DNA of 64,000 bases from Streptomyces sp. NBC_00582 (GTDB lineage: Bacteria; Actinomycetota; Actinomycetes; Streptomycetales; Streptomycetaceae). This document shows positions 24,190 through 32,119 of this stretch, piece after piece. The notes under the pieces were generated by a model. That model did not search any database and was not told the DNA's origin. It saw only the letters and a program-made list of their open reading frames with translations. The position numbers were made by a program, and so were the translations under genes. How positions within the stretch are numbered: position 1 is the first letter of the stretch; every line of letters begins with the position of its first letter. Location: assembly GCF_036345155.1 (NCBI RefSeq), contig NZ_CP107772.1, forward strand, positions 2,914,001-2,978,000, in the 5' to 3' direction.

Positions 24190-25512
24190 GTGGCCAACTC
24201 GCCGTTGAATGTGGATCGGCTCGCGGCCGTCGACGCCGCGCGGGCGGCTCGGGTGCTCAACGAGGTGCGGGACGCCCGGCTGGCCGGGCGGCGGGCGCGG
24301 GTGGCGCCGCGTCCGGTGATCGAGCAGTCCTGGGAGCGGGTGCTGCGCGGCGGGGTGGATCCCGAGCAGGGTTTCCCGCCGGAGGTGCTGGGCGCGGACG
24401 AAGTGCGGCGGCTGCGGCAGGAGTCGCCGCTGCGGGAGGTGCTTCCCGTGCTGCGGGAGGGGTTGTTGTCGGTGGCGGACGTGGCGCAGCACATCATGGT
24501 CGTCGCCGACGGGGAGGGCCGCGTGCTGTGGCGGGAGGGGTCTTCCCCGGTGCTGCGCAAGGCGGACGGGCTCGGTTTCGAGCCGGGGGCGCACTGGGGT
24601 GAGGAGGTGGTCGGCACCAACGGGGTGGGGACGTCGGCCGTGGTGCGGCGGCCGGTGCAGGTGTTCGGCGGTGAGCATTTCGTGCGGTCGCACGGAAGCT
24701 GGACGTGTGCGGGCGCCCCGATCTGCGATCCGCGCAACGGGCTGCTGCTCGGTGTGGTGGATGTCAGCGGGCCGCTGGAGACGATGCATCCGGCGACGCT
24801 GGCGTGGGTGGAGTCGGTGGCGAAGCTCGCGGAGGCGCGGTTGCGGGAGCTGCACGTGGGGTCGTTGGAGCGGTTGCGGGCGGTGGCGGCGCCGGTGCTG
24901 GCCCGGTTGGGTGGCCGGGCGGCGGTGGTGGACGGGGACGGCTGGACGGCGGCGGTGAGCGGGATGCCGTACGTCAACCGGATCGCGCTGCCGAAGTCGC
25001 CGTCGGCGGGGCGGCGGTGGCTGCCGGCGCTGGGGCTGTGCGCGCTGGAGCCGCTGGCGGGGGGCTGGTTGGTGCGGGCGGTGGACGAGGCGGGCGGGCG
25101 GGTGCCGGGGGACACGACGCGGATCGTGCTGGATCTGGGGCGGGCGCGGCGCTGGTCGGTGACGGTGTCGGGCGGTGCGGGCACCTGGACCCACGAACTC
25201 AGTCCGCGGCATGCCGAGTTGCTGTATCTGCTGGCGGTGCACCGGGGTGGTCGCAGTGCGTCGGGGCTGGCCGAGGACATGTTCGGTGATCCGGCGCGTA
25301 CGGTGACGGTGCGGGCGGAGATGTCGCGGGTGCGGCGGTATCTGGGGGGTTTCCTGGAACATCGGCCGTATCGTTTCTGCGAGGAGGCGGAGGTGGAGGT
25401 GCTCCTCCCTCCGGACCCGGCGGGCCTGTTGCCGCACTCGACGGCGCCCGCGGTGCTGCGGGGCCGCACCGCCACACCATGTCCCGAACGCCCTCGCGAT
25501 CGCACACCGTAG
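24190..25512 (+). CDS. GAF-domain transcriptional regulator (440 aa)
   Basis: Residues about 20-75 (VIEQSWERVLRGGVDPE) and a GAF domain (about 90-230: HWGEEVVGTNGVGTSAVV, VQVFGGEHFVRSHGSWTCAG) match the N-terminal sensor of AcoR-type activators. The sigma-54 AAA+ domain of AcoR is absent. A C-terminal winged-helix-like region (LSPRHAELLYLLAVH, then RTVTVRAEMSRVRRYLGGFL) replaces it. This architecture is common in Streptomyces. The GTG at 24190 has GGGAGG 5 nt upstream; an in-frame GTG 21 bp earlier is possible. The ligand and targets are unknown; relatives often control alcohol or aldehyde dehydrogenase genes. Confidence 0.82.
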   Translation: MANSPLNVDRLAAVDAARAARVLNEVRDARLAGRRARVAPRPVIEQSWERVLRGGVDPEQGFPPEVLGADEVRRLRQESPLREVLPVLREGLLSVADVAQHIMVVADGEGRVLWREGSSPVLRKADGLGFEPGAHWGEEVVGTNGVGTSAVVRRPVQVFGGEHFVRSHGSWTCAGAPICDPRNGLLLGVVDVSGPLETMHPATLAWVESVAKLAEARLRELHVGSLERLRAVAAPVLARLGGRAAVVDGDGWTAAVSGMPYVNRIALPKSPSAGRRWLPALGLCALEPLAGGWLVRAVDEAGGRVPGDTTRIVLDLGRARRWSVTVSGGAGTWTHELSPRHAELLYLLAVHRGGRSASGLAEDMFGDPARTVTVRAEMSRVRRYLGGFLEHRPYRFCEEAEVEVLLPPDPAGLLPHSTAPAVLRGRTATPCPERPRDRTP

Positions 25513-25668
25513 CGGGAATGCTGCACTCGGTGGCATCTTCCGCATATTTGCGAGGTCTTCGTCCGGGAAGGGCACCGTCTGCCGTAGCATCCCTCTACGG
25601 GTCACCCCACCTGCTCCTCGGTCAACGTACGGATCATCAGGCGCAGTTGGCCCGCCTCGGGAGGACGA

Positions 25669-26997
25669 ATGAGACAACGCGGCCGACACCGCCGGCGCAG
25701 GCGGGGCAGGGCACTGCGGGGGTTCCTCGCGGGAACCGCCCTCGCCCTCACCGCCGCCGCCACCCTGATCAGCGCCTCCCAGGCCACGGTCACCGACGAC
25801 GGCCCCGGCGCGCTCAAGCCGCTCGCCGCGTCGGCCGGGACCGGGGAGCCGGCCCTGACACCCCGCTCGGTGCCGCGGGCCGACCTGGACCGGCTGGCCG
25901 GTGCGATGGGCAGGCCGGTCGGGGTGGGCGCGGTGCTCGCCGACGCCGACGGCGCGCTGCGCGACGCGGACGAGTGCGCCACGGCCGAGCGCGCCGACCT
26001 GCCGGTCTCCCCCGCGGCCACGCGCGCGTACTGCTGGAACAGCGGCGACACCGAGGGCTGGGAGCCGGGCGCGGTCACCACGTCCGGTGACGCCGACGAC
26101 GACGGCGTCTGGGGCAGCAACCGGGTCGTGCTCTCCGCCTGGTCGCACACCGGCGGCGCGTCCGGCGACCGTGACCTCGCCCGGGTCGCGTTCGTCGACG
26201 CCAACGACCTCGGCCGGCTCACCTACACCTGGGTGCTGCTGGCCGTCCCGGTGGACGGCGGCCGGGACTACCGGGGGCTGGTCTCCCATGTCTCCGGGAT
26301 GGTCTGGTACCAGAACAAGCTGCTGGTCACCGCCGACGACGGGGACACGGCCGCGCTCTACGTGTACGACATGAACCGCGTCCAGCGCGCCGACGTCACC
26401 GGCGAGGCGGTCGGCCGCACGGACGGCGGCTGGTCGGCGCACGGCTACCGGTTCGTCCTGCCGGCCGTCGGCTCCTACGAGCTGGGCGGCGCGGACGCGC
26501 CTCGGCCCACCAGCATCTCCCTCGACCGCAGCACCGCCCCGGACACCCTGGTCGCCGGCGAGTGGACCCTCGACGGCGGCGACCGGGCCGCCCGGCTGTG
26601 GCGCTACCCGTTCAGCACGGCCGCCGGCCACGAGGGCCTGCTCGCCACCGGCACCGACGTACGGGTGCGGGTGTCGGAGGCGTACGAGACGAAGCTCACC
26701 GGCGTGCGGGGCGTGCTGTCGTACGCCGGCGCCTGGTATGTGAGCCGCGCCGCCGGGGCCGGGGAGCGGCACGGGGTGCTGTGGCGGCAGTCCACCGCCG
26801 AGAAGGAGGGCGCCCGGGCCGCGGAGTGCGGCACCGCCGGATCGCACGCCTGCTGGAGCACCCGGACGGAGTCCCTGTCCTACTGGGCGGAGACGGGTGA
26901 GGTCTGGGCCCAGTCGGGCCGCGTGCTGTTCGCCACACCGCTGTCCACGATCGCGAGCACGGCCTCGGAGCACCCGGCGCGTCTGCCGGCGCAGTAG
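25669..26997 (+). CDS. Secreted or membrane-anchored protein of unknown function (442 aa)
   Basis: I do not recognise a named family. An Arg-rich N-terminus (RQRGRHRRRRRGRALRG) is followed by a hydrophobic segment (FLAGTALALTAAATLI), a Sec-type signal or anchor. The exported part has no clear catalytic motif; it has several cysteines (ECAT, YCWN, ECGTAGSHACW) and repeats of YxxGL/W(Y) segments reminiscent of a beta-propeller-type fold. Similar proteins occur across Streptomyces as secreted hypothetical proteins. ACGAGG overlapping the ATG region gives only a weak ribosome-binding site. Confidence 0.75.
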   Translation: MRQRGRHRRRRRGRALRGFLAGTALALTAAATLISASQATVTDDGPGALKPLAASAGTGEPALTPRSVPRADLDRLAGAMGRPVGVGAVLADADGALRDADECATAERADLPVSPAATRAYCWNSGDTEGWEPGAVTTSGDADDDGVWGSNRVVLSAWSHTGGASGDRDLARVAFVDANDLGRLTYTWVLLAVPVDGGRDYRGLVSHVSGMVWYQNKLLVTADDGDTAALYVYDMNRVQRADVTGEAVGRTDGGWSAHGYRFVLPAVGSYELGGADAPRPTSISLDRSTAPDTLVAGEWTLDGGDRAARLWRYPFSTAAGHEGLLATGTDVRVRVSEAYETKLTGVRGVLSYAGAWYVSRAAGAGERHGVLWRQSTAEKEGARAAECGTAGSHACWSTRTESLSYWAETGEVWAQSGRVLFATPLSTIASTASEHPARLPAQ

Positions 26998-27103
26998 GAA
27001 GCGGGAACGGCGGGGGCGCCGGAGGAGGAATCGGGCGCCGGCCGGGCGGCCCGCGCCCGGACCGCGATCGACAGATCCTCGGCCGCGATGATTCCCTGGC
27101 CGC

Positions 27104-27676
27104 ATGACCAACATCCCCGTGACCACCTGGTCCCTGGAGCAGACCGCCCCGACCGACCTCCTCCCGGCGGCCGCGCCGGACGGTGACGTCCGGATCGTCC
27201 GCGCCGAGGTGCCCTCCCCCGAGTTCAGCCGCTTCCTGTACGCGTCCGTCGGCGGAGACATCCGCTGGATCGACCGGCTGGGCTGGCCGTACCCGCGCTG
27301 GGCCGAGCATCTGGCGCGCCCGGGGGTCGAGACCTGGGTCGCCTACGACCACGGCACGCCCGCCGGGTACGTGGAGCTGGAGCCGCAGGACGACGGGGCC
27401 GTGGAGATCGTCTACTTCGGGCTGATCCCCGCCTTCCGCGGGCGGCGGATCGGCGGGCATCTGCTGTCGTACGGGGCCGCCCGCGCCTGGGACCTCGGGG
27501 ACCGCTGGCCGGGCCTGCCGCAGACCAAGCGGGTGTGGCTGCACACCTGCAGCCTGGACGGCGAGCACGCCATGGCCAATTACCGGCGGCGGGGTTTCAA
27601 GCTGTTCGACACCAAGGTGGAGGAGCAGCCCGAGGTGGCCGCGCCGGGCCCCTGGCCTGGTGCGCACGCCGTCTGA
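27104..27676 (+). CDS. GNAT-family N-acetyltransferase (190 aa)
   Basis: The acetyl-CoA binding motif A is IPAFRGRRIGGHLL (about 110-123). Before it, beta-4 is AVEIVYFGL, and motif B includes RVWLHTCSLDGEHAMANYRRRGF. The acceptor is unknown. It has an ATG start and stands alone between the secreted protein gene and the sulfur operon. Confidence 0.87.
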   Translation: MTNIPVTTWSLEQTAPTDLLPAAAPDGDVRIVRAEVPSPEFSRFLYASVGGDIRWIDRLGWPYPRWAEHLARPGVETWVAYDHGTPAGYVELEPQDDGAVEIVYFGLIPAFRGRRIGGHLLSYGAARAWDLGDRWPGLPQTKRVWLHTCSLDGEHAMANYRRRGFKLFDTKVEEQPEVAAPGPWPGAHAV

Positions 27677-28038
27677 CCGGGCCGCGCATATCCGTTCTGA
27701 CCTGCGGGGACAAGGGTCCGTGCGCGCCATGTGATCGACGACACCTCCGTCTCACATCTCGGGACAAGGGTGTCCACATGGCGGATAAAGCTGGACTGTG
27801 TCCAGATCGCCGTGACACGCTTCCGCCATGTCTGGAACTGGAATTGCCTTGGTGAGTCGGCGGCACGTCGACCTCGGCCGCATGTCCAGCGCCATCTGTC
27901 CGGCGGGCTGACAGCACAGCACCGCCGACGTCTCCTGATCCAGCTTTCCCTCTGCGCAACGACGCGCACGCATCCTCCCATGCGCCCGTACGCGCAGGTC
28001 AGAGCCGCTTTCCGCCTGTCCCGAAGGACGTATCCACC
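27677..28038 (+). promoter_or_regulatory. Control region of the sulfur operon
   Basis: The 362-bp region holds the leader-peptide ORF (27828-27911). It also has an 11-bp direct repeat GGGACAAGGGT at 27707-27717 and 27761-27771 (54-bp spacing), of which the second is part of an inverted GGACA...TGTCC (27762-27775), and a further GGAC-TGT-GTCC (27793-27803). These are candidate activator or repressor sites. AAGGAC precedes the sulfite reductase ATG. Confidence 0.6.
27828..27911 (+). CDS. Leader peptide of the sulfate-assimilation operon (27 aa)
   Basis: A short ORF begins MSGTGIALVS and contains RRHVDLGRMSSAIC, ending C-P-A-G and TGA, 127 bp before the sulfite reductase ATG. The RRHVDL...C pattern is that of the actinobacterial putative leader peptides found upstream of cysteine and sulfur-assimilation genes. 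Coupling of translation at the Cys24 codon to expression of the downstream genes is the inferred role. The family resemblance is from memory; the position and motif are seen directly. Confidence 0.85.
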   Translation: MSGTGIALVSRRHVDLGRMSSAICPAG

Positions 28039-29736
28039 ATGGCCGCCACCCCGCAGAACCCTGCCGCCTCCGCGCCCCGCCGCAAGGTGAGCCGTCACCG
28101 CGGCGAGGGGCAGTGGGCTCTGGGTCACTTCACCCCGCTCAACGGCAACGAACAGTTCAAGAAGGACGACGACGGTCTCAACGTGCGGACACGCATTGAG
28201 ACGATCTACTCCCAGCGCGGCTTCGACTCGATCGACCCCAACGACCTGCGCGGCCGGATGCGCTGGTGGGGGCTGTACACCCAGCGCAAGCCCGGGATCG
28301 ACGGCGGCAAGACCGCGATCCTGGAGCCGGAGGAGCTGGACGACAAGTACTTCATGCTGCGGGTGCGCATCGACGGCGGCCGGCTGACCACCCGGCAGCT
28401 TCGGGTGATCGGTGAGGTCTCGCAGGAGTTCGCCCGGGGCAGCGCGGACATCACGGACCGGCAGAACATCCAGCTCCACTGGATCCGCATCGAGGACGTC
28501 CCGGAGATCTGGAACCGGCTGGAGGCCGTCGGCCTGTCCACCACCGAGGCCTGCGGCGACTGCCCGCGTGTCGTGATCGGCTCGCCGGTCGCCGGGATCG
28601 CCGAGGACGAGATCATCGACGGCACCTGGGCGATCGACGAGATCCAGAAGCGGTACATCGGCAGCAAGGAGTTCTCCAACCTGCCGCGCAAGTTCAAGTC
28701 CGCGATCTCCGGCTCCCCGCTGCTGGACGTGGTGCACGAGATCAACGACATCGCGTTCGTCGGCGTGGAGCACCCCGAGCACGGCCCCGGTTTCGACCTG
28801 TGGGTCGGCGGCGGTCTGTCCACCAACCCGAAGATCGGCGTCCGGCTCGGCGCCTGGGTGCCGCTGGCCGAGGTCCCCGAGGTCTGGGCCGGTGTGATCG
28901 GCATCTTCCGGGACTACGGCTACCGGCGGCTGCGCAACCGCGCCCGCCTGAAGTTCCTCGTCGCCGACTGGGGCGCGGAGAAGTTCCGCCAGGTGCTGCA
29001 GGACGAGTACCTCAAGCGGGAGCTGGTCGACGGCCCGGCGCCCGCCGAGCCCGTCTCGCGCTGGCGCGACCACGTCGGTGTGCACCGGCAGCAGGACGGC
29101 AACTTCTACGTCGGGTTCGCCCCGCGCGTCGGCCGGGTGGACGGCGCCACCCTGGCGAAGATCGCCGACCTCGCCGAGGCCCATGGCTCGGGCCGGGTGC
29201 GCACCACCGTCGAACAGAAGATGATCGTCCTCGACGTGGTGGAGGACCAGGTCGACTCGCTGGTCGAGGCCCTCGAGGCGCTCGACCTGACCGCGAGGCC
29301 GTCCACGTTCCGGCGCGGCACCATGGCCTGCACCGGTATCGAGTACTGCAAGCTCGCCATCGTCGAGACCAAGCAGCGCGGCTCCGCCCTGATCGACGAG
29401 CTGGAGCGCCGGCTGCCGGACTTCGACGAGCCGATCACCATCAACGTCAACGGCTGCCCGAACGCCTGCGCCCGTATCCAGGTGGCGGACATCGGTCTCA
29501 AGGGGCAGCTCGTCCTCGACGACAACGGCCGGCAGGTCGAGGGCTTCCAGGTGCACCTGGGCGGCGCGCTCGGTCTGGAGGCCGGTTTCGGCCGCAAGGT
29601 CCGCGGCCTGAAGGTGACCTCCGAGGAGCTGCCGGACTACGTGGAGCGCGTCCTGAAGCGGTTCCAGGACGAGCGCGAGGACGGCGAGCGGTTCGCCGCC
29701 TGGGCCGCGCGGGCCAGTGAGGAGGCCCTCTCATGA
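28039..29736 (+). CDS. cysI: Ferredoxin-dependent sulfite (nitrite) reductase (565 aa)
   Basis: A siroheme/[4Fe-4S] reductase that converts sulfite to sulfide. Cluster ligands are Cys431 and Cys437 (ACTGIEYC) and Cys473 and Cys477 (NGCPNAC), the CX5C...CX3C pattern of the family. Substrate-binding basic residues lie in the two ferrite-reductase half domains (TDRQNIQLHWIRI and TVEQKMIVLDV). The full length is as in mycobacterial SirA. The presence of cysH/C/D/N downstream and a chelatase for siroheme argues for sulfite rather than nitrite. The TGA overlaps the next ATG. Confidence 0.93.
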   Translation: MAATPQNPAASAPRRKVSRHRGEGQWALGHFTPLNGNEQFKKDDDGLNVRTRIETIYSQRGFDSIDPNDLRGRMRWWGLYTQRKPGIDGGKTAILEPEELDDKYFMLRVRIDGGRLTTRQLRVIGEVSQEFARGSADITDRQNIQLHWIRIEDVPEIWNRLEAVGLSTTEACGDCPRVVIGSPVAGIAEDEIIDGTWAIDEIQKRYIGSKEFSNLPRKFKSAISGSPLLDVVHEINDIAFVGVEHPEHGPGFDLWVGGGLSTNPKIGVRLGAWVPLAEVPEVWAGVIGIFRDYGYRRLRNRARLKFLVADWGAEKFRQVLQDEYLKRELVDGPAPAEPVSRWRDHVGVHRQQDGNFYVGFAPRVGRVDGATLAKIADLAEAHGSGRVRTTVEQKMIVLDVVEDQVDSLVEALEALDLTARPSTFRRGTMACTGIEYCKLAIVETKQRGSALIDELERRLPDFDEPITINVNGCPNACARIQVADIGLKGQLVLDDNGRQVEGFQVHLGGALGLEAGFGRKVRGLKVTSEELPDYVERVLKRFQDEREDGERFAAWAARASEEALS

Positions 29737-29912
29737 GCGAGCGGGCTGCCCCCTTCCACTGCCCGTACTGCGGTGACGAGGACCTGCGACCGAGCGAACA
29801 GGGCCATGGCGCGTGGGAATGCGCGGCGTGCAACCGCGCATTCCAGCTGAAGTTCCTCGGGCTGCTGGCCCGGGGTGTTCAGCGCACCGACACGGGAGGG
29901 GACCGGATATGA
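29733..29912 (+). CDS. Small zinc-ribbon protein inside the cys operon (59 aa)
   Basis: It starts at an ATG overlapping the sulfite reductase stop (ATGA) and its TGA overlaps the ATG of cysH, so it is translationally coupled on both sides. The two CxxC knuckles are Cys10/Cys13 (CPYC) and Cys30/Cys33 (CAAC), followed by NRAFQLKFLGLL. It is a probable Zn- or Fe-S-binding accessory protein. The conserved position between sulfite reductase and cysH suggests a role in cluster delivery or complex formation, but no function is established. Confidence 0.85.
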   Translation: MSERAAPFHCPYCGDEDLRPSEQGHGAWECAACNRAFQLKFLGLLARGVQRTDTGGDRI

Positions 29913-30619
29913 CGACGGTTCAGGAAGGCCGTACGACCGAGGAGTTGAAGGCGCTCGCCGAGCAGGCGGGCCGTGACCTGGAGGACGCCTCCGCCCTGGA
30001 GATCCTCCAGTGGGCGGTGGACACCTTCGGCAAGGGCTTCTGCGTGACCTCCTCCATGGAGGACGCGGTGGTCGCGCATCTGGCGTCCCGGGTCCTCAAG
30101 GGCGTGGACGTGGTGTTCCTCGACACCGGCTACCACTTCCCGGAGACCATCGGCACCCGCGACGCGGTCGAGGCCGTGATGGACGTCAACGTCATCACGC
30201 TCACCCCCCGCCAGTCGGTCGCCGAGCAGGACGCCGAGTACGGGCCGAAGTTGCACGACCGTGACCCCGACCTGTGCTGCAAGCTGCGCAAGGTGCGACC
30301 GCTCGAGGAGGGACTCGCGGGATACCGGGCCTGGGCCACCGGCCTGCGGCGCGACGAGTCCCCCAGCCGGGCGGACACACCGGTCGTCGGCTGGGACGAG
30401 AAGCGGCGCAAGGTCAAGATCTCGCCAATCGCCCGCTGGACCCAGGACGACGTCGATGCGTACATCACGGAGCACGGCGTACTGTCCAACCCCCTGCTGA
30501 TGGACGGGTACACCTCCGTCGGCTGCGCCCCCTGCACCCGCCGGGTCCTGGAGGGCGAGGACGCACGCGCCGGCCGCTGGGCGGGACGCGCCAAGACCGA
30601 GTGCGGGCTGCACGGCTGA
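29909..30619 (+). CDS. cysH: Assimilatory adenylyl-sulfate (APS/PAPS) reductase (236 aa)
   Basis: It reduces activated sulfate to sulfite using thioredoxin. The [4Fe-4S] ligands of the APS-reductase type are present: Cys123-Cys124 and Cys206/Cys209 (GCAPC). The catalytic Cys is Cys232 in the C-terminal ECGLHG. The P-loop-like SSMEDAVV and RRDESPSR regions bind the nucleotide. The cluster implies a preference for APS, although a gene for APS kinase lies next door. It is coupled to the zinc-ribbon gene upstream. Confidence 0.93.
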   Translation: MTTVQEGRTTEELKALAEQAGRDLEDASALEILQWAVDTFGKGFCVTSSMEDAVVAHLASRVLKGVDVVFLDTGYHFPETIGTRDAVEAVMDVNVITLTPRQSVAEQDAEYGPKLHDRDPDLCCKLRKVRPLEEGLAGYRAWATGLRRDESPSRADTPVVGWDEKRRKVKISPIARWTQDDVDAYITEHGVLSNPLLMDGYTSVGCAPCTRRVLEGEDARAGRWAGRAKTECGLHG

Positions 30620-30624
30620 CCCCC

Positions 30625-31185
30625 ATGACACAGACATTGGAGAACCACGTGACGACCGGAGCCACCGTCTGGCTCACGGGTCTGCCGAGCGCCGGCAAGA
30701 CCACCATCGCGTACGAGCTGGCCGGCCGGCTGCGCGCGGAGGGCCACCGTGTCGAGGTGCTCGACGGCGACGAGATCCGCGAGTTCATCTCGGCCGGCCT
30801 CGGTTTCAGCCGGGAGGACCGGCACACCAACGTGCAGCGCATCGGTTTCCTCGCCGAACTGCTCGCCCGCAACGGCGTGAAGGCGCTCGTGCCGGTGATC
30901 GCGCCGTACGCGGACAGCCGGGAGGCGGTGCGCAAGCGCCACCAGGAGGGCGGGTCGGCGTACCTGGAGGTCCATGTGGCGACCCCGGTCGAGGTGTGCT
31001 CCGTACGCGATGTGAAGGGTCTGTACGCCAAGCAGGCGGCCGGCGAGCTGACCGGGCTGACCGGTGTCGACGACCCGTACGAGGTGCCCGAGTCGCCCGA
31101 TCTGCGGATCGAGTCCCAGGACCAGACCGTGCAGGAGTCGGCGGCGTCGGTGTACGCGCTGCTCAGCGAGAGGGGTTTGGTGTGA
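30625..31185 (+). CDS. cysC: Adenylyl-sulfate kinase (186 aa)
   Basis: It phosphorylates APS to PAPS. The Walker A loop is GLPSAGKT (19-26), and DGDEIREFISAGLGFSREDR and RDVKGLYAKQAAGELTGLTG are family signatures. The start is either ATG 30625 or GTG 30649, the latter having GGAG 6 nt upstream; both give a complete enzyme. The TGA overlaps the GTG of cysD. Confidence 0.93.
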   Translation: MTQTLENHVTTGATVWLTGLPSAGKTTIAYELAGRLRAEGHRVEVLDGDEIREFISAGLGFSREDRHTNVQRIGFLAELLARNGVKALVPVIAPYADSREAVRKRHQEGGSAYLEVHVATPVEVCSVRDVKGLYAKQAAGELTGLTGVDDPYEVPESPDLRIESQDQTVQESAASVYALLSERGLV

Positions 31186-32117
31186 CGACCGTCGCCACGA
31201 CCGAGGAGGGCACGGCCAGCCCGTACGCCCTCAGCCACCTGGACGCCCTGGAGTCCGAGGCGGTGCACATCTTCCGCGAGGTGGCGGGCGAGTTCGAGAA
31301 CCCGGTGATCCTGTTCTCCGGCGGCAAGGACTCCATCGTCATGCTGCACCTCGCGCTGAAGGCGTTCGCCCCGGCCGCGATCCCCTTCTCGCTGCTGCAC
31401 GTCGACACCGGGCACAACTTCCCCGAGGTGCTGGAGTACCGCGACCGGGTCGTCGCCGAGCACGCGCTGCGGCTGCACGTCGCCTCCGTGCAGGACTACA
31501 TCGACCGCGGCGTGCTGCGCGAGCGGCCCGACGGCACCCGCAACCCGCTGCAGACCCTGCCGCTCACCGAGAGGATCCAGGCGGAGAGGTTCGACGCGGT
31601 CTTCGGCGGCGGACGCCGCGACGAGGAGAAGGCCCGCGCCAAGGAACGCGTGTTCAGCCTGCGCGACGAGTTCTCGCAGTGGGACCCGCGCCGGCAGCGG
31701 CCCGAACTGTGGAACCTGTACAACGGCCGCCACGCACCCGGCGAACACGTCCGCGTCTTCCCGCTGTCCAACTGGACCGAGCTCGACGTCTGGCAGTACA
31801 TCGCCCGCGAGGACATCGCCCTGCCCGACATCTACTTCGCGCACGAGCGGGAGGTGTTCCAGCGGTCCGGGATGTGGCTGACCGCCGGCGAGTGGGGCGG
31901 CCCGAAGGACGGCGAGACCGTCGAGAAGCGCCTCGTGCGCTACCGGACCGTCGGTGACATGTCCTGCACCGGTGCCGTCGACTCCGACGCGGTGACCCTG
32001 GACCAGGTCATCACCGAGATCGCCGCCTCCCGGCTCACCGAGCGCGGCGCCACCCGCGCCGACGACAAGATGTCCGAGGCCGCCATGGAGGACCGCAAGC
32101 GCGAGGGGTACTTCTAG
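31182..32117 (+). CDS. cysD: Sulfate adenylyltransferase subunit 2 (311 aa)
   Basis: The ATP-pyrophosphatase-type subunit of ATP sulfurylase. The PP-loop is SGGKDS (46-51); GGGRRDEEKARAKERVFS and FPLSNWTELDVWQYI are family signatures, and it ends RKREGYF. It forms APS from ATP and sulfate together with the GTPase CysN. It starts at GTG 31182 within the cysC stop (GTGA). Confidence 0.95.
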   Translation: MTTVATTEEGTASPYALSHLDALESEAVHIFREVAGEFENPVILFSGGKDSIVMLHLALKAFAPAAIPFSLLHVDTGHNFPEVLEYRDRVVAEHALRLHVASVQDYIDRGVLRERPDGTRNPLQTLPLTERIQAERFDAVFGGGRRDEEKARAKERVFSLRDEFSQWDPRRQRPELWNLYNGRHAPGEHVRVFPLSNWTELDVWQYIAREDIALPDIYFAHEREVFQRSGMWLTAGEWGGPKDGETVEKRLVRYRTVGDMSCTGAVDSDAVTLDQVITEIAASRLTERGATRADDKMSEAAMEDRKREGYF

Positions 32118-32119
32118 CC

